A DNA stretch of 19,179 nt from an uncultured Clostridia bacterium (GCA_934247855.1 CAKQKA010000024.1:1-19179); one strand, 5' to 3'. Shown: positions 7,221 through 16,108, numbered from the stretch's first letter. The notes: a model not told the origin generated them from the letters alone. A program made the numbers and translations.

Positions 7221-8534
7221 CTACTCTTCTTCGCCCTCTAAAATACGTTTGTATTCGGCTTCTTCTTTATCGTTGCAGTATATAAAATGTCCTTTTACCA
7301 CCTCGCGCATGGAGGGTTTATCCACCGAATAATCATGCTCGGCAAGCGGATTATAGACAACGCGCCGACGGCTGCGCTCATACACGGGATCGGGCAAAGG
7401 TATCGCCGATAACAGCGATTTTGTGTACGGATGCATCGGGTGAGCAAAAAGTTCTTCGGCAGAAGCAAGTTCGACCATATTGCCGTAATACATTACGCCG
7501 ATACGGTCGGAAAAATATTTTACGACCGACAAATCGTGTGCGATGAACAATATCGTAAGCCCGAATTTATCGCGCAAATCGTTTAAAAGATTGATTACTT
7601 GCGCCTGAATGGATACGTCAAGCGCGGAAACGGGCTCGTCGGCAATAATCATTTCGGGATTCATGATAATCGAACGCGCAACGCCGATACGCTGACGCTG
7701 CCCGCCCGAAAACTCGTGCGGGTAACGCGACGCATGCTCGGAAACAAGACCTACGAGTTCGAGCATCTGATAGACTTTTTTATCGATTACGTCTTTATCC
7801 TTTTCGCCCTGAATTATAAGACCTTCGGCGATAATATCACGCACGGTCATACGCGGATCGAGCGAAGCGATAGGATCCTGAAATATCATCTGAATCTGCG
7901 TTACCAGTCGCGAACGCTTTGCCTTTCTCAGCTCCGCTCTGTATTCCTTTTCTATCGCCGACTTCTTTTCTTCATCGGTTTCGGCGGCGATAATCGGTTC
8001 GTATTTTGCTTTGACGGCGGCAACCTGTTCGGCGGCGTAATCTTTATCGCAATATTTGTCGTCATGCTCGGCAGAGCGTATCTCGGCGCGCTGCGCCGCG
8101 ACGAAATAGTTTAATTCGCCGTTGATTTCCGCCGTTTTTTTCTTACATTCCGCCTCCGCTTCGCTCTTTATACGCTCATAATCGGCTGAACCTTCGGCGT
8201 TTTTAATCTTTTCGGCAGCCTCTTGCGCAAGGCGTTTGCGCTCTTGCTTTGCCCATGCGCGCTTTTCGGCGATAGCTTCTTTATACGAGCGGGTGCCCGC
8301 AACGATTCTTTTCCCCTTGAACCAAACGTTGCCCGAAGTAGCGTTGTACAGCTTGATTATGGTTCTGCCCGTGGTGGTTTTGCCGCAGCCGGACTCGCCC
8401 ACAAGACCGAACACCTCGCCTTTTTTAATATCGAAACCGACGTTGTTGACCGCCTTAAGTTCACCCTTGCCCATTTTAAAGAATTGGCAAAGATTTTCAA
8501 CTTTTAATAATACTTCGTTGTTGTTTTCTGCCAT
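7221..8534 (-). CDS. oppF: Oligopeptide ABC transporter ATPase OppF, with insertion
   Basis: One of two ATPases that power peptide import (437 aa; relatives are usually ~310-330). Walker A GESGCGKT is at 46-53, Q-loop Gln219 (FQDP), signature FSGGQRQR 275-282, Walker B IIADE to 300, D-loop ALD 304-306 and H-loop His333, so catalysis should be intact. Between the beta strand at KGKRI and the Q-loop lie about 120 extra residues (~82-206), almost all charged and Ala-rich and probably long helices. The tail (HDYSVDKPSMREVVKGHFIYCND) matches the OppF/AppF ending common in Clostridia rather than the Cys-rich one. Its ATG shares one base with the oppD stop (TAATG), so translation is likely coupled; AAGGAG lies upstream. 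Confidence 0.93.
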   Translation of the reverse strand: MAENNNEVLLKVENLCQFFKMGKGELKAVNNVGFDIKKGEVFGLVGESGCGKTTTGRTIIKLYNATSGNVWFKGKRIVAGTRSYKEAIAEKRAWAKQERKRLAQEAAEKIKNAEGSADYERIKSEAEAECKKKTAEINGELNYFVAAQRAEIRSAEHDDKYCDKDYAAEQVAAVKAKYEPIIAAETDEEKKSAIEKEYRAELRKAKRSRLVTQIQMIFQDPIASLDPRMTVRDIIAEGLIIQGEKDKDVIDKKVYQMLELVGLVSEHASRYPHEFSGGQRQRIGVARSIIMNPEMIIADEPVSALDVSIQAQVINLLNDLRDKFGLTILFIAHDLSVVKYFSDRIGVMYYGNMVELASAEELFAHPMHPYTKSLLSAIPLPDPVYERSRRRVVYNPLAEHDYSVDKPSMREVVKGHFIYCNDKEEAEYKRILEGEEE

Positions 8535-10627
8535 TATCCTTTACTCCTTGCTTTCATTCTTTCTATACGATCGGTTACGATTTTGGGCGGATCGATTTTC
8601 GGCGCATCGGGGTGCAACAGCCATGTAGCCGCCGAATGAGTTTCGCTGATTTCAAACATAGGCGGCTGCTCTTCAAAGTCGATTTCCAGCGCAAATTTGT
8701 TACGCTCTGCAAATGCGTCGCCTTTGGGCGGGTAAATCATATTGGGCGGCGTACCCGGTATCGCATCAAGCTTTTCTTTGGTATCAAGGTCGGGCATAGA
8801 CGCAAGCAACGCCCATGTATACGGGTGCGCCGGGCTGTAAAATATATCTTCTGCCGTGCCGTATTCAACGATTTTGCCCGCGTACATAACGGCGATTCTA
8901 TCCGCCATGTTAGCCACAACGCCCAAATCGTGCGTGATGAATATTACCGATAAATTACGCTCACGCTTGAGCTTGTTGATAAGTTCGAGAATCTGTGCCT
9001 GAATGGTAACGTCCAAAGCGGTGGTCGGCTCGTCGCAGATAAGCACGTCCGGATTGGACGCAAGCGCGATCGCGATGACTATACGCTGACGCATTCCGCC
9101 CGAAAACTCGAAAGGATATTGACGAAATCTCTTTCTCGGCTCGGGAATACCCACCTCTTCCATAAGTCTTATCGCCTTATTCTTAGCCATTTGCGGAGTT
9201 ACCTTATGAACGACCGCCGCTGCCTGCGCTTTGAAATAATCGATCATCGCCACCGTTTGTTCGTCGAAATCGACTTTATCGGCGTTTTCGATATCGGCAA
9301 CGTATTTTTCTTTCATTGACGCGATAATCGATATCAGATTGGCTTTTGCAAGCGCAAGTTCTGCCGAATTATCCGAGGCGTTCTTTTTCTTTTTGCCTAT
9401 AAGTCCTCGCTCGGTCATATACGCTTTGAGGGCGTTTTCCAGCGCTTTATCGAACGTGTATGCCATATCGTCTTTTACGACGGCAAGTCGATCGATAGAT
9501 TCGTCAACCGCGGAGGAAAGTTTTTTAGCCGCCTCGATAAGCGTTTTTTTATCGGCATCGTCGTTTTCAAAAGTCGGCAAAAGTCGGTCTATAAGTTCGT
9601 TAACGACACTTTTAGCCGCAATCGATTTATCGAACGAATACTTGATTCCGCACTTGGCAAGCGATATAAAATCGAGCATGTAATCGTCGTCAAGATACTT
9701 TCTTAAAAACTTGTTAAGTTCCTCGACGGGAAGTTCGGGCATCGGTTCGGTCGCAAAAGTCAGATAGTAACCCATTGCAAAAAAGTTAGGCATGGGATAT
9801 TCAACGACTTTTTTAAGAATTGCCACAACTTCGGTAAAACATTCTTTTACCGCGGTAAAATCGCCCGTCTTTTTGACGTTTGCGATCTCGCCGTCTGCCG
9901 TTTTAAGCAGTTCGTTGTATCTTGCCGCGTCGTCGTGCACCACATAGCGCGAAACGGCTTTTTTTGCAGCCGCCGACAAAAGTTTGATTTTTTGCGGCGC
10001 GGTCTTAACGTTTACCGCGCTCTTTTCTATTTCCAAAAGGAAATATTCGATTTCATCTATGCTTTCGGCAGCCGCTTCATGCGCGACGAAATATGCGTTT
10101 TCAAGTTCGAGATGCTTATATTCGAATTTGTTGAAATTAACGCATTTTAAGGTGATTTCTTCGGCTTTTTGAGGATCGTTTTCCGCCACCGCTTCTATTA
10201 TGTTTTTGCGGAGCAAGGCAAGTTTTGTATTGAAATTTTTGCGCGAATCGCGCTGATTTGCCTTGCCCTTTAAGAGCATTGCTTCGGTAAGCTGCTTGCC
10301 TATGCGCATAATGGGGTTAAGGCTGGACATCGGATCCTGAAAGATCATAGCCAGCTTATTGCCTCGCAGTTCGCAGAACTGATGTTCGTCGATTTTCGTG
10401 AGGTCCTTGCCGTCATAGAGTATCTCGCCGTTTTCGATTATGGCGTTTACGGCGGAAATACCCATTATCGCCTTGGACGTAACCGATTTACCCGAACCGG
10501 ACTCGCCGACTACGGCAAGCGTTTCACCCTTGTAAAGATCGAAAGATATATCCCTTACCGCCTGTACTTTGCCGTTCTGAGTGCGAAAAGACAAGGTCAG
10601 ATTTTTAACTTGTATCTTTTTTTCCAT
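8534..10627 (-). CDS. oppD: Oligopeptide ABC transporter ATPase OppD, with very large insertion
   Basis: The partner ATPase of OppF, 697 aa, about twice the family length (~330). All catalytic motifs are kept: Walker A GESGSGKS 41-48, Q-loop Gln97 (FQDPMSSLNP), signature FSGGMRQR 508-515, Walker B LICDE to 533, ALD 537-539, His566. About 350 residues (~121-475) are inserted just after the Q-loop, in the helical subdomain, before VGIPEPRKRF. They look helical, with two similar segments (YSFDKSIAAKSVV and YTFDKALENALKAY) hinting at internal duplication. The oligo_HPY C-terminal domain is present, but its four usual cysteines are replaced (D, N, D, T). The reading frame is unbroken. A strong GAGGAGGAG ribosome site precedes the ATG, 17 bp after oppC. 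Confidence 0.93.
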   Translation of the reverse strand: MEKKIQVKNLTLSFRTQNGKVQAVRDISFDLYKGETLAVVGESGSGKSVTSKAIMGISAVNAIIENGEILYDGKDLTKIDEHQFCELRGNKLAMIFQDPMSSLNPIMRIGKQLTEAMLLKGKANQRDSRKNFNTKLALLRKNIIEAVAENDPQKAEEITLKCVNFNKFEYKHLELENAYFVAHEAAAESIDEIEYFLLEIEKSAVNVKTAPQKIKLLSAAAKKAVSRYVVHDDAARYNELLKTADGEIANVKKTGDFTAVKECFTEVVAILKKVVEYPMPNFFAMGYYLTFATEPMPELPVEELNKFLRKYLDDDYMLDFISLAKCGIKYSFDKSIAAKSVVNELIDRLLPTFENDDADKKTLIEAAKKLSSAVDESIDRLAVVKDDMAYTFDKALENALKAYMTERGLIGKKKKNASDNSAELALAKANLISIIASMKEKYVADIENADKVDFDEQTVAMIDYFKAQAAAVVHKVTPQMAKNKAIRLMEEVGIPEPRKRFRQYPFEFSGGMRQRIVIAIALASNPDVLICDEPTTALDVTIQAQILELINKLKRERNLSVIFITHDLGVVANMADRIAVMYAGKIVEYGTAEDIFYSPAHPYTWALLASMPDLDTKEKLDAIPGTPPNMIYPPKGDAFAERNKFALEIDFEEQPPMFEISETHSAATWLLHPDAPKIDPPKIVTDRIERMKARSKG

Positions 10628-10644
10628 AACCTCTCCTCCTCAAA

Positions 10645-12258
10645 TCAGTCTTCCGCACCGCGCAGCGACGGGTTGAACGCATCGCGCAGTCCGTTACCGA
10701 AAAGGTTGAAACTGAGCATCAAAAGCGATATGAACAGAGCGGGAGAAAACATTAAGTACGGATAGGTATGCAAATACGGTTCGGCATTGGCAAGCAATGT
10801 ACCGACGCTCGTCAGATCTCCCGTGTTCAGGTTGATTATACCGAGGTAAGACAGACTCGATTCGCTGAATATCATTCCGGGAATTACCAGAATCTGACCG
10901 GTAACCAGAGTGCCGAGCGCGTTCGGGAAAATATGTCTGAACATAATACGTGCGTCGCGCGCGCCGAGCGTTCTTGCCGCCAGAACATACTCCTGATTCT
11001 TAAATCGATAAAACTGCATTCTTGTTCTTCCCGCCATACCTATCCAGCCCGTCAGGAAGAACGATATGAACAAAATCAGCAAATGTCCGTATTGTTGCAT
11101 TGCCGCGTTTTTCATATGCAATTTCAATATAGTAATGACGATCATAAACGGCACCGCGCTTAAAATATCGGATATTCGCTCCATGATAAGATCGGCGGCT
11201 CCGCCATAGTAACCTTCGACAGCGCCGTAAAACGCGCCGACGAGCATGTTTACAGCCGAAACTACTATCGCAAGGATAAAACTCAACCTTGCACCCGCAC
11301 TGAGGCATGTCAGCACGTCTTTACCGTAGTTATCGGTTCCCAGAAGAAAGATAGGTTCGGTGATGCCGTCTTTCGCTATTTCGGTGTGATAATATTTATA
11401 ATATTCGTAGTAGTTCACGCGGACGCCGAAGCCCGTTTGATTTTTCTGTGCATACAGATACTTACGCCCTGCGGGATCCCTGTCCGACTCTATGGTGATA
11501 CTGTCGTAAAAATCGGCGGGCTGGCCGGGATACGTGCTATGCGTATCCGGGTACTTTTTAAACGGTTTGTATATATTTGTAAGTTCACCGTTTTCGTCGA
11601 GAACGGGAACGGTTTTTCCATCTACCTGTCTGGTTGCATACCAATAGTTTGCGTCGTTTGCGTCATGTTCGGCGGCAGGCGCAAATTTTTTATCGGTCAT
11701 GGGATAAATCACCTGAATGTTCGTCTTGTTCTGATAAGCCTGAAGATTTTTATAATCCTCATCGCTGAGATTCATATATATGCAACCGGCTTTTTGATAG
11801 GTATCCAGACGAACAACGTATTTCGTTTCACCCTCAACGTTTTTTGTTGTATATTTTTGATTTTTGATCGCGTTATGACCTGTTTCGACGCCCATTCCGT
11901 AATAATAGTAAAAGCTCGATTCGGAATACTCCTTTTTTACGCAACCGTCCCAGAAATCCCAGCCTATGGCTGCGCTGATGCGACTTTTGGGATAACAAAA
12001 CTTCATATCGGAATCAAAATAACTGACGGTATATTGGCTGAAAATCGGTACAAACAAGGCAAACACAATAAGCAAAATGATTATCACGCCGGCAACGACA
12101 GAACCCTTATTGCGCTTGAAACGACCGAAAGCGTCCTGCAGATAACCTATTTGTTTAGTCTTTAATTCCTTATCGTGAAGATTGGTTCTTCCCTCAACTA
12201 CTTTGAACTTTTCCTTGGGGATATCGTATTGTTTTATAATTTTTTCGTTGTTGGTCAT
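10645..12258 (-). CDS. oppC: Oligopeptide ABC transporter permease OppC, with large extracellular insertion
   Basis: Membrane subunit forming half of the peptide channel (537 aa; usual ~300). After a cytoplasmic N-terminus, TM1 is at ~54-73. Normally LGTDxxGRD follows within ~40 residues; here LGTDNYGKD is at 306-314, so about 190 extra residues (~80-300) lie outside the membrane. They are rich in Tyr, Asp, Asn and Lys. The remaining helices and the EAA coupling loop (EYVLAARTLGARDARIMFRHIFPNA, 423-447) are normal. The start lies two bases after the oppB TAA, with a GGGGG stretch upstream inside oppB. The insertion faces the OppA side of the membrane and may help dock it; that is inference. 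Confidence 0.93.
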   Translation of the reverse strand: MTNNEKIIKQYDIPKEKFKVVEGRTNLHDKELKTKQIGYLQDAFGRFKRNKGSVVAGVIIILLIVFALFVPIFSQYTVSYFDSDMKFCYPKSRISAAIGWDFWDGCVKKEYSESSFYYYYGMGVETGHNAIKNQKYTTKNVEGETKYVVRLDTYQKAGCIYMNLSDEDYKNLQAYQNKTNIQVIYPMTDKKFAPAAEHDANDANYWYATRQVDGKTVPVLDENGELTNIYKPFKKYPDTHSTYPGQPADFYDSITIESDRDPAGRKYLYAQKNQTGFGVRVNYYEYYKYYHTEIAKDGITEPIFLLGTDNYGKDVLTCLSAGARLSFILAIVVSAVNMLVGAFYGAVEGYYGGAADLIMERISDILSAVPFMIVITILKLHMKNAAMQQYGHLLILFISFFLTGWIGMAGRTRMQFYRFKNQEYVLAARTLGARDARIMFRHIFPNALGTLVTGQILVIPGMIFSESSLSYLGIINLNTGDLTSVGTLLANAEPYLHTYPYLMFSPALFISLLMLSFNLFGNGLRDAFNPSLRGAED

Positions 12259-12259
12259 T

Positions 12260-13222
12260 TTATTTCGCCCCCATTCTTATTCTCGGATCGATAAAGCCGT
12301 AGCTTATATCGACAACGATTCCCGCCGCTAAACCGATGAAAGTGTAAAATGCCGAAAGCATCATAAAAAAGTCGTAGTCCTGCGAGGTTACGGACGCCAG
12401 ATACAATCTGCCGACGCCGGGTATGGAAAAGATTTTTTCGATAATCAGCGAACCCGACATAACGCTTATAAACTCCGCTATGATCGACGGAAAAACAGGA
12501 ACCATTGCATTACGCAGAGCATGCCGACGAATCGCCTGCGCGCGGGTTAACCCCTTTGTCCTTGCAAGCAAAAGATATTCGCCGGTCAGTATTTCGGTCA
12601 GTTCAGCGCGGGTAAACCGGGCATAGCCCGCTATCGAGCCGAACGACAGGGCAAACACGGCGGGCAACATAGACTTGAACATGCTCCATGAAAAATAATC
12701 ATAGCCCGGGTTCATCGTTATCGGCAACCAACCGAGTTTGTAACAAATGAGATATTGAAGCATAAACGCGACGACATAGCCGGGTACGGAAATAAAAATC
12801 ATAACCACGGTGGATACGACGTGATCCTGCCACTTGTTTTTTCTGAGTGCCGCATATATCCCGAGGAGAATTCCGAGCGGTACGGCAAACAGACTGGAAT
12901 AAACGTTAATAAGTACGGTCGGCGGCAACATGGTAACAAATGTATCCCATACCGGCTTACCGCGGAATTCGGGCATGTTTACGCCTATCCCCCAGTCGCC
13001 TTCCGCCACGATTTTATATAAATATCTGAAATATTGGACTATTACCGGATCGTAATAACCGCGGGCACGAAGCTGTGCTTTTAAAATTTCGGTATCCTTT
13101 CCCAGTTGAACGTCGATAACGATAGGCAGCATCTTAACGAGAAAGAAGCATATCGTTACTATAATAAAAAACGACATCAACATAAGTCCCAGTCTTTTCA
13201 GCACGTATTTGAACATATACAT
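12260..13222 (-). CDS. oppB: Oligopeptide ABC transporter permease OppB
   Basis: The second membrane subunit of the peptide channel (320 aa, normal length). It shows TM1 near the N-terminus, GDWGIG before the second helix, the PPTVLINVYSSLFAVPLGILLG block, and the EAA coupling loop (EYLLLARTKGLTRAQAIRRHALRNA). I start it at the ATG of MYMFKYVLKR because GGGAGG lies 8-9 bases upstream; the longer frame starts at a GTG within the ribosome site. Unlike OppA, C, D and F it carries no insertion. A 189-bp gap with three hairpins separates it from oppA. Confidence 0.93.
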   Translation of the reverse strand: MYMFKYVLKRLGLMLMSFFIIVTICFFLVKMLPIVIDVQLGKDTEILKAQLRARGYYDPVIVQYFRYLYKIVAEGDWGIGVNMPEFRGKPVWDTFVTMLPPTVLINVYSSLFAVPLGILLGIYAALRKNKWQDHVVSTVVMIFISVPGYVVAFMLQYLICYKLGWLPITMNPGYDYFSWSMFKSMLPAVFALSFGSIAGYARFTRAELTEILTGEYLLLARTKGLTRAQAIRRHALRNAMVPVFPSIIAEFISVMSGSLIIEKIFSIPGVGRLYLASVTSQDYDFFMMLSAFYTFIGLAAGIVVDISYGFIDPRIRMGAK

Positions 13223-13250
13223 AACGTATTCCTCCCGATAATACACAAAT

Positions 13251-13278
13251 TACTATGCGGCGATTTTGCCGCATAGTA
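13251..13278 (-). other. Hairpin 1 between oppA and oppB
   Basis: A perfect 11-bp stem TACTATGCGGC/GCCGCATAGTA with a 6-nt loop, just before the oppB ribosome site. No T-tract follows on the minus strand, so it is not a simple terminator. It could stabilise the oppA message or regulate oppB expression. Confidence 0.75.
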
Positions 13279-13292
13279 GTGCGCATCTTTAT

Positions 13293-13356
13293 ATATCGGG
13301 CAAGAAACGTACAACACAAACCCGATATCGACGAAGAGGGATCGCAAAATCCCTCT
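13293..13356 (-). other. Hairpins 2 and 3 between oppA and oppB
   Basis: Two further inverted repeats: ATATCGGG/CCCGATAT (13293-13300 with 13321-13328, 20-nt loop) and AGAGGGAT/ATCCCTCT (13335-13342 with 13349-13356, 6-nt loop). Neither has a T-tract on the minus strand. With hairpin 1 they fill most of the oppA-oppB gap and probably shield the 3' end of the oppA message. Confidence 0.65.
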
Positions 13357-13411
13357 CCGCGTTTAAAATTGTAGTCCGAAGTGATTTTTCGGCACTCCGA
13401 TTATATTTCGA

Positions 13412-16108
13412 TCAGCCTTTATAGTTGATCGTTCCTCCCTGAGCTTTTACATAATCCGACCAAGCCTTATCGCTATGGTTGTATGTCATGTACATAACTC
13501 CGCCGTACCCGACGAACGTGTTGTATTCACGCGTTACGTATTCGATCTTCTTGGATATCATCGACGCATCGAACGTGTACGAAATGGGAACGCTGTAGTA
13601 TTTTTGGAGAACGAGTTTTTCAAGACCTGCTATTATATCAAGACGGAAATCGTCTTTAAGAATACCCTGTCCCCATTCGACGTTAAGCAATTGATACCAG
13701 TTGTTATTCTGCCCCTCGCTTGCTTTACTGCCGAAAGCCGGAAGAGTTTCGGTTATGGAATCGTTGGCGTCGTTGGTAACCACGAACATTCCGCTCGCGT
13801 CCTTCTTGACGCCGTGTACAGTGATTTGAACCTTTTCAGCCGTAGTGTTCCATGCACTCGAATACATATATTGCGGCGAGAGGTATGCCATCAGGAAGTA
13901 ACCGGGGTTCCAAGCCGCACCGCTCCAGCCGCCCTGACAAATATCGTATGCGCCTTTTCTGAAGTCGTTAGCCCATTCCGCACCGAACGTCGCATCAAAA
14001 GTAACATCGATTCTGCCTTCGAGCGAAGTGCCTTTGCACATTTCGATCAAGGAGTTTTTGACAAATTCATAGTTTCTTCTTACTGCGACGGTATCTGCAG
14101 CCGAACCGTAAACGAGAACCACTTTGTCGGCAGCCTTGATATCGCCGGCCGCAAGAGCTTCGTTATATGCTTTATCGATCAACTGCCTTGCCTGAGCAAT
14201 ATCAAAACCGGTTATAGCCTCGTATGCCTCGTCGAGATCTACGTAATCGTCGACGTTGATTCCGTATATATCGCAAAGAACCCTCTTTGCCGTGTCGGTA
14301 TTTCTGTATACTTTACCGTTGGCAACATCATAATAGTGCATCGAGTTAAACAGACCGAAACCTGCAAGCGAACTGGTAGTACAGGTTCTTGTGTAGGTCG
14401 CTCTGTCAAACGAAAGAGAAATGGCTTTTCTGAAATCCTGATATGAGAGAATCGTCTTGTTTACGCCATCGGTTTCCCTTGCCTTTAACGCTTCTTTACT
14501 GGATTGAAGCTGTAACGATCCTACAAAATCGTTGGGAGTAAAGATAGCCTGCGAACTGCCCTTATAGTCGGCGGCAACGGAAGCGTCGATACCGATTTCG
14601 TCCAATTCGCCCTTTTCAAACTTGAGAAGCGCGGTCTTATAGTCCGCTATGGTTTCACATTCGATACGGTCGGTCTGGAAGAGTCCTTCGTATAATCCGC
14701 TCGTAAAGCCGTAGAAGTACGGATTACGTTCGAGAACGTAATATTTACCTTCCTGGAACTCGGTCAGTTTATACGGTCCCCAGCTTGCAGTCGTATCTAC
14801 GCTGCTGTTGTATCTGGAAGTCCACAGTCCGCCTTCTCCTGCGGGAGCAACTTTATTCGCTTCGTATTTCGCTTTGTGAACGAGAGGCAACGAAGAGAAT
14901 TCGTAGAAGCAATGATACGTCAGCTTGCCTTCTTCATCGAGCAGGCTGAGCGGCTGATCGAATATCGTAACCAACTCGGTATCGGAAACAGCGAATAAAC
15001 CTACTTTATCGAAAGACATTTCGGGATACGTGTACTCATAAAAGAGATAGGAAGGCAGGTCGCTTGCGCTCTCGCCCCAGTCCTCGGTGGAAATAGCGGT
15101 AGTTAAAAGCGCAATGGTTTCATCGGTAACGGGAGCATAACCGTCTTCGCCTATAAAAGCCTGAAGGCTTTGCCACGCTTCGGCATTAAGATAAGCCGCA
15201 TAGTCAGCCAGCGTTTTGCCGCCGCACCAAGCCGATTCGACTTTAAGACCGAATTTAACCCAACCGAAGGCATCGCCGGGTTTAGTATAGACGCCGTCTT
15301 CGCCCTTCGTCAAAGAATCCATTTTCAACGCGCCGGATTCCCCGTTGTCTACAACGACGGTCTGATTCTGGAAGAAATAGTTCATGGCGTTATGAATAGG
15401 CTGCGAACCTACATAATAGCTGTCTGCACGATAATTTTTAAACAGCGGGTTGAGCTGTTCTTTCATGGAATACACGAAATCGCCTGCCACGATGGGAGTT
15501 CCGTCGTCCCATTTTCCGTCCGAACGAATGGTAAGCTTCCACGCGCGGGCTTTATCGCTTTCGGTCAGTCCCCATTTTTCGCCGACGTAAGTCGAAGTTA
15601 CGTCTTCAACCTTGGTTGCGAAAGAATACTTCGTCGTAAATTCGCCGGATACGATATTATCCTTGCTTACGGGTTTACTCTCGTCGATGAGCTTATAGTC
15701 CGCCTCGAAGAAAGAGCCTGTAAGGTGATTCATTATCTGCCTGTCGTTGTTGTCCTGATAGGTAAGCTCGTTCCAGTTGGAAGGAGATACCGCGGTATAG
15801 GTACGATAGGTATACGTGAAGTTCGCTTTGTCGGTTCCGCAAACAGTACAAATACCGTTTTCGCCCCAACGGTGATCCGCCGTCTTGGGTATCTTTTCGG
15901 TTTGCGTCTGCGCAGCGTTACCTTTATCGGGACAATTCGGATCCGTACAGGTACGATGTCTTGTTCCCTCTGCGGCGCAAGTGGCTTCCTGATCTATAAC
16001 CCATTCGCCGTAAGTGTGGGTATGCTTTCTGCATGCCGCGGTCATAACGACGGACATCGCCATTACGAACACAACCAAAAAAGACATCACCCTTGATAGT
16101 TTCTTCAT
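13412..16108 (-). CDS. oppA: Oligopeptide-binding lipoprotein OppA (SBP_bac_5), enlarged, with Cys/His module
   Basis: Extracellular peptide receptor of the transporter (898 aa; usual ~530-600). The start is the ATG of MKKLSRVMSF, with GGAGG eight bases upstream; the longer frame starts at a TTG inside the ribosome site. A signal peptide ends at TAAC, with Cys26 the likely lipidated residue (Thr at -3 is not ideal). Residues ~29-92 form a module with HTHTYGEW, Cys44, Cys54, Cys59, His79, Cys87 and Cys90. The SBP_bac_5 fold follows: AWKLTIRSDGKWDDGTP (189-205), DFVYSMKEQLNP, then ~100 extra residues (~250-350), and WGPYKLTEFQEGKYYVLERN (443-462). It is the first gene of the operon, transcribed from 16332-16360 through a ~215-nt leader. 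Confidence 0.94.
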   Translation of the reverse strand: MKKLSRVMSFLVVFVMAMSVVMTAACRKHTHTYGEWVIDQEATCAAEGTRHRTCTDPNCPDKGNAAQTQTEKIPKTADHRWGENGICTVCGTDKANFTYTYRTYTAVSPSNWNELTYQDNNDRQIMNHLTGSFFEADYKLIDESKPVSKDNIVSGEFTTKYSFATKVEDVTSTYVGEKWGLTESDKARAWKLTIRSDGKWDDGTPIVAGDFVYSMKEQLNPLFKNYRADSYYVGSQPIHNAMNYFFQNQTVVVDNGESGALKMDSLTKGEDGVYTKPGDAFGWVKFGLKVESAWCGGKTLADYAAYLNAEAWQSLQAFIGEDGYAPVTDETIALLTTAISTEDWGESASDLPSYLFYEYTYPEMSFDKVGLFAVSDTELVTIFDQPLSLLDEEGKLTYHCFYEFSSLPLVHKAKYEANKVAPAGEGGLWTSRYNSSVDTTASWGPYKLTEFQEGKYYVLERNPYFYGFTSGLYEGLFQTDRIECETIADYKTALLKFEKGELDEIGIDASVAADYKGSSQAIFTPNDFVGSLQLQSSKEALKARETDGVNKTILSYQDFRKAISLSFDRATYTRTCTTSSLAGFGLFNSMHYYDVANGKVYRNTDTAKRVLCDIYGINVDDYVDLDEAYEAITGFDIAQARQLIDKAYNEALAAGDIKAADKVVLVYGSAADTVAVRRNYEFVKNSLIEMCKGTSLEGRIDVTFDATFGAEWANDFRKGAYDICQGGWSGAAWNPGYFLMAYLSPQYMYSSAWNTTAEKVQITVHGVKKDASGMFVVTNDANDSITETLPAFGSKASEGQNNNWYQLLNVEWGQGILKDDFRLDIIAGLEKLVLQKYYSVPISYTFDASMISKKIEYVTREYNTFVGYGGVMYMTYNHSDKAWSDYVKAQGGTINYKG

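Noticed and set aside
9395..9420. Further partial copies of the dispersed motif inside oppD (also near 9327 and 9589) and in oppA near 14640
   Set aside because: They share only 9-12 bases with the motif, and words such as CGATAATCG are common in this genome's coding sequence.
13475..16096. Two plus-strand frames over 300 codons opposite oppA
   Set aside because: Antisense shadows caused by codon composition; oppA has clear domains and a ribosome site.
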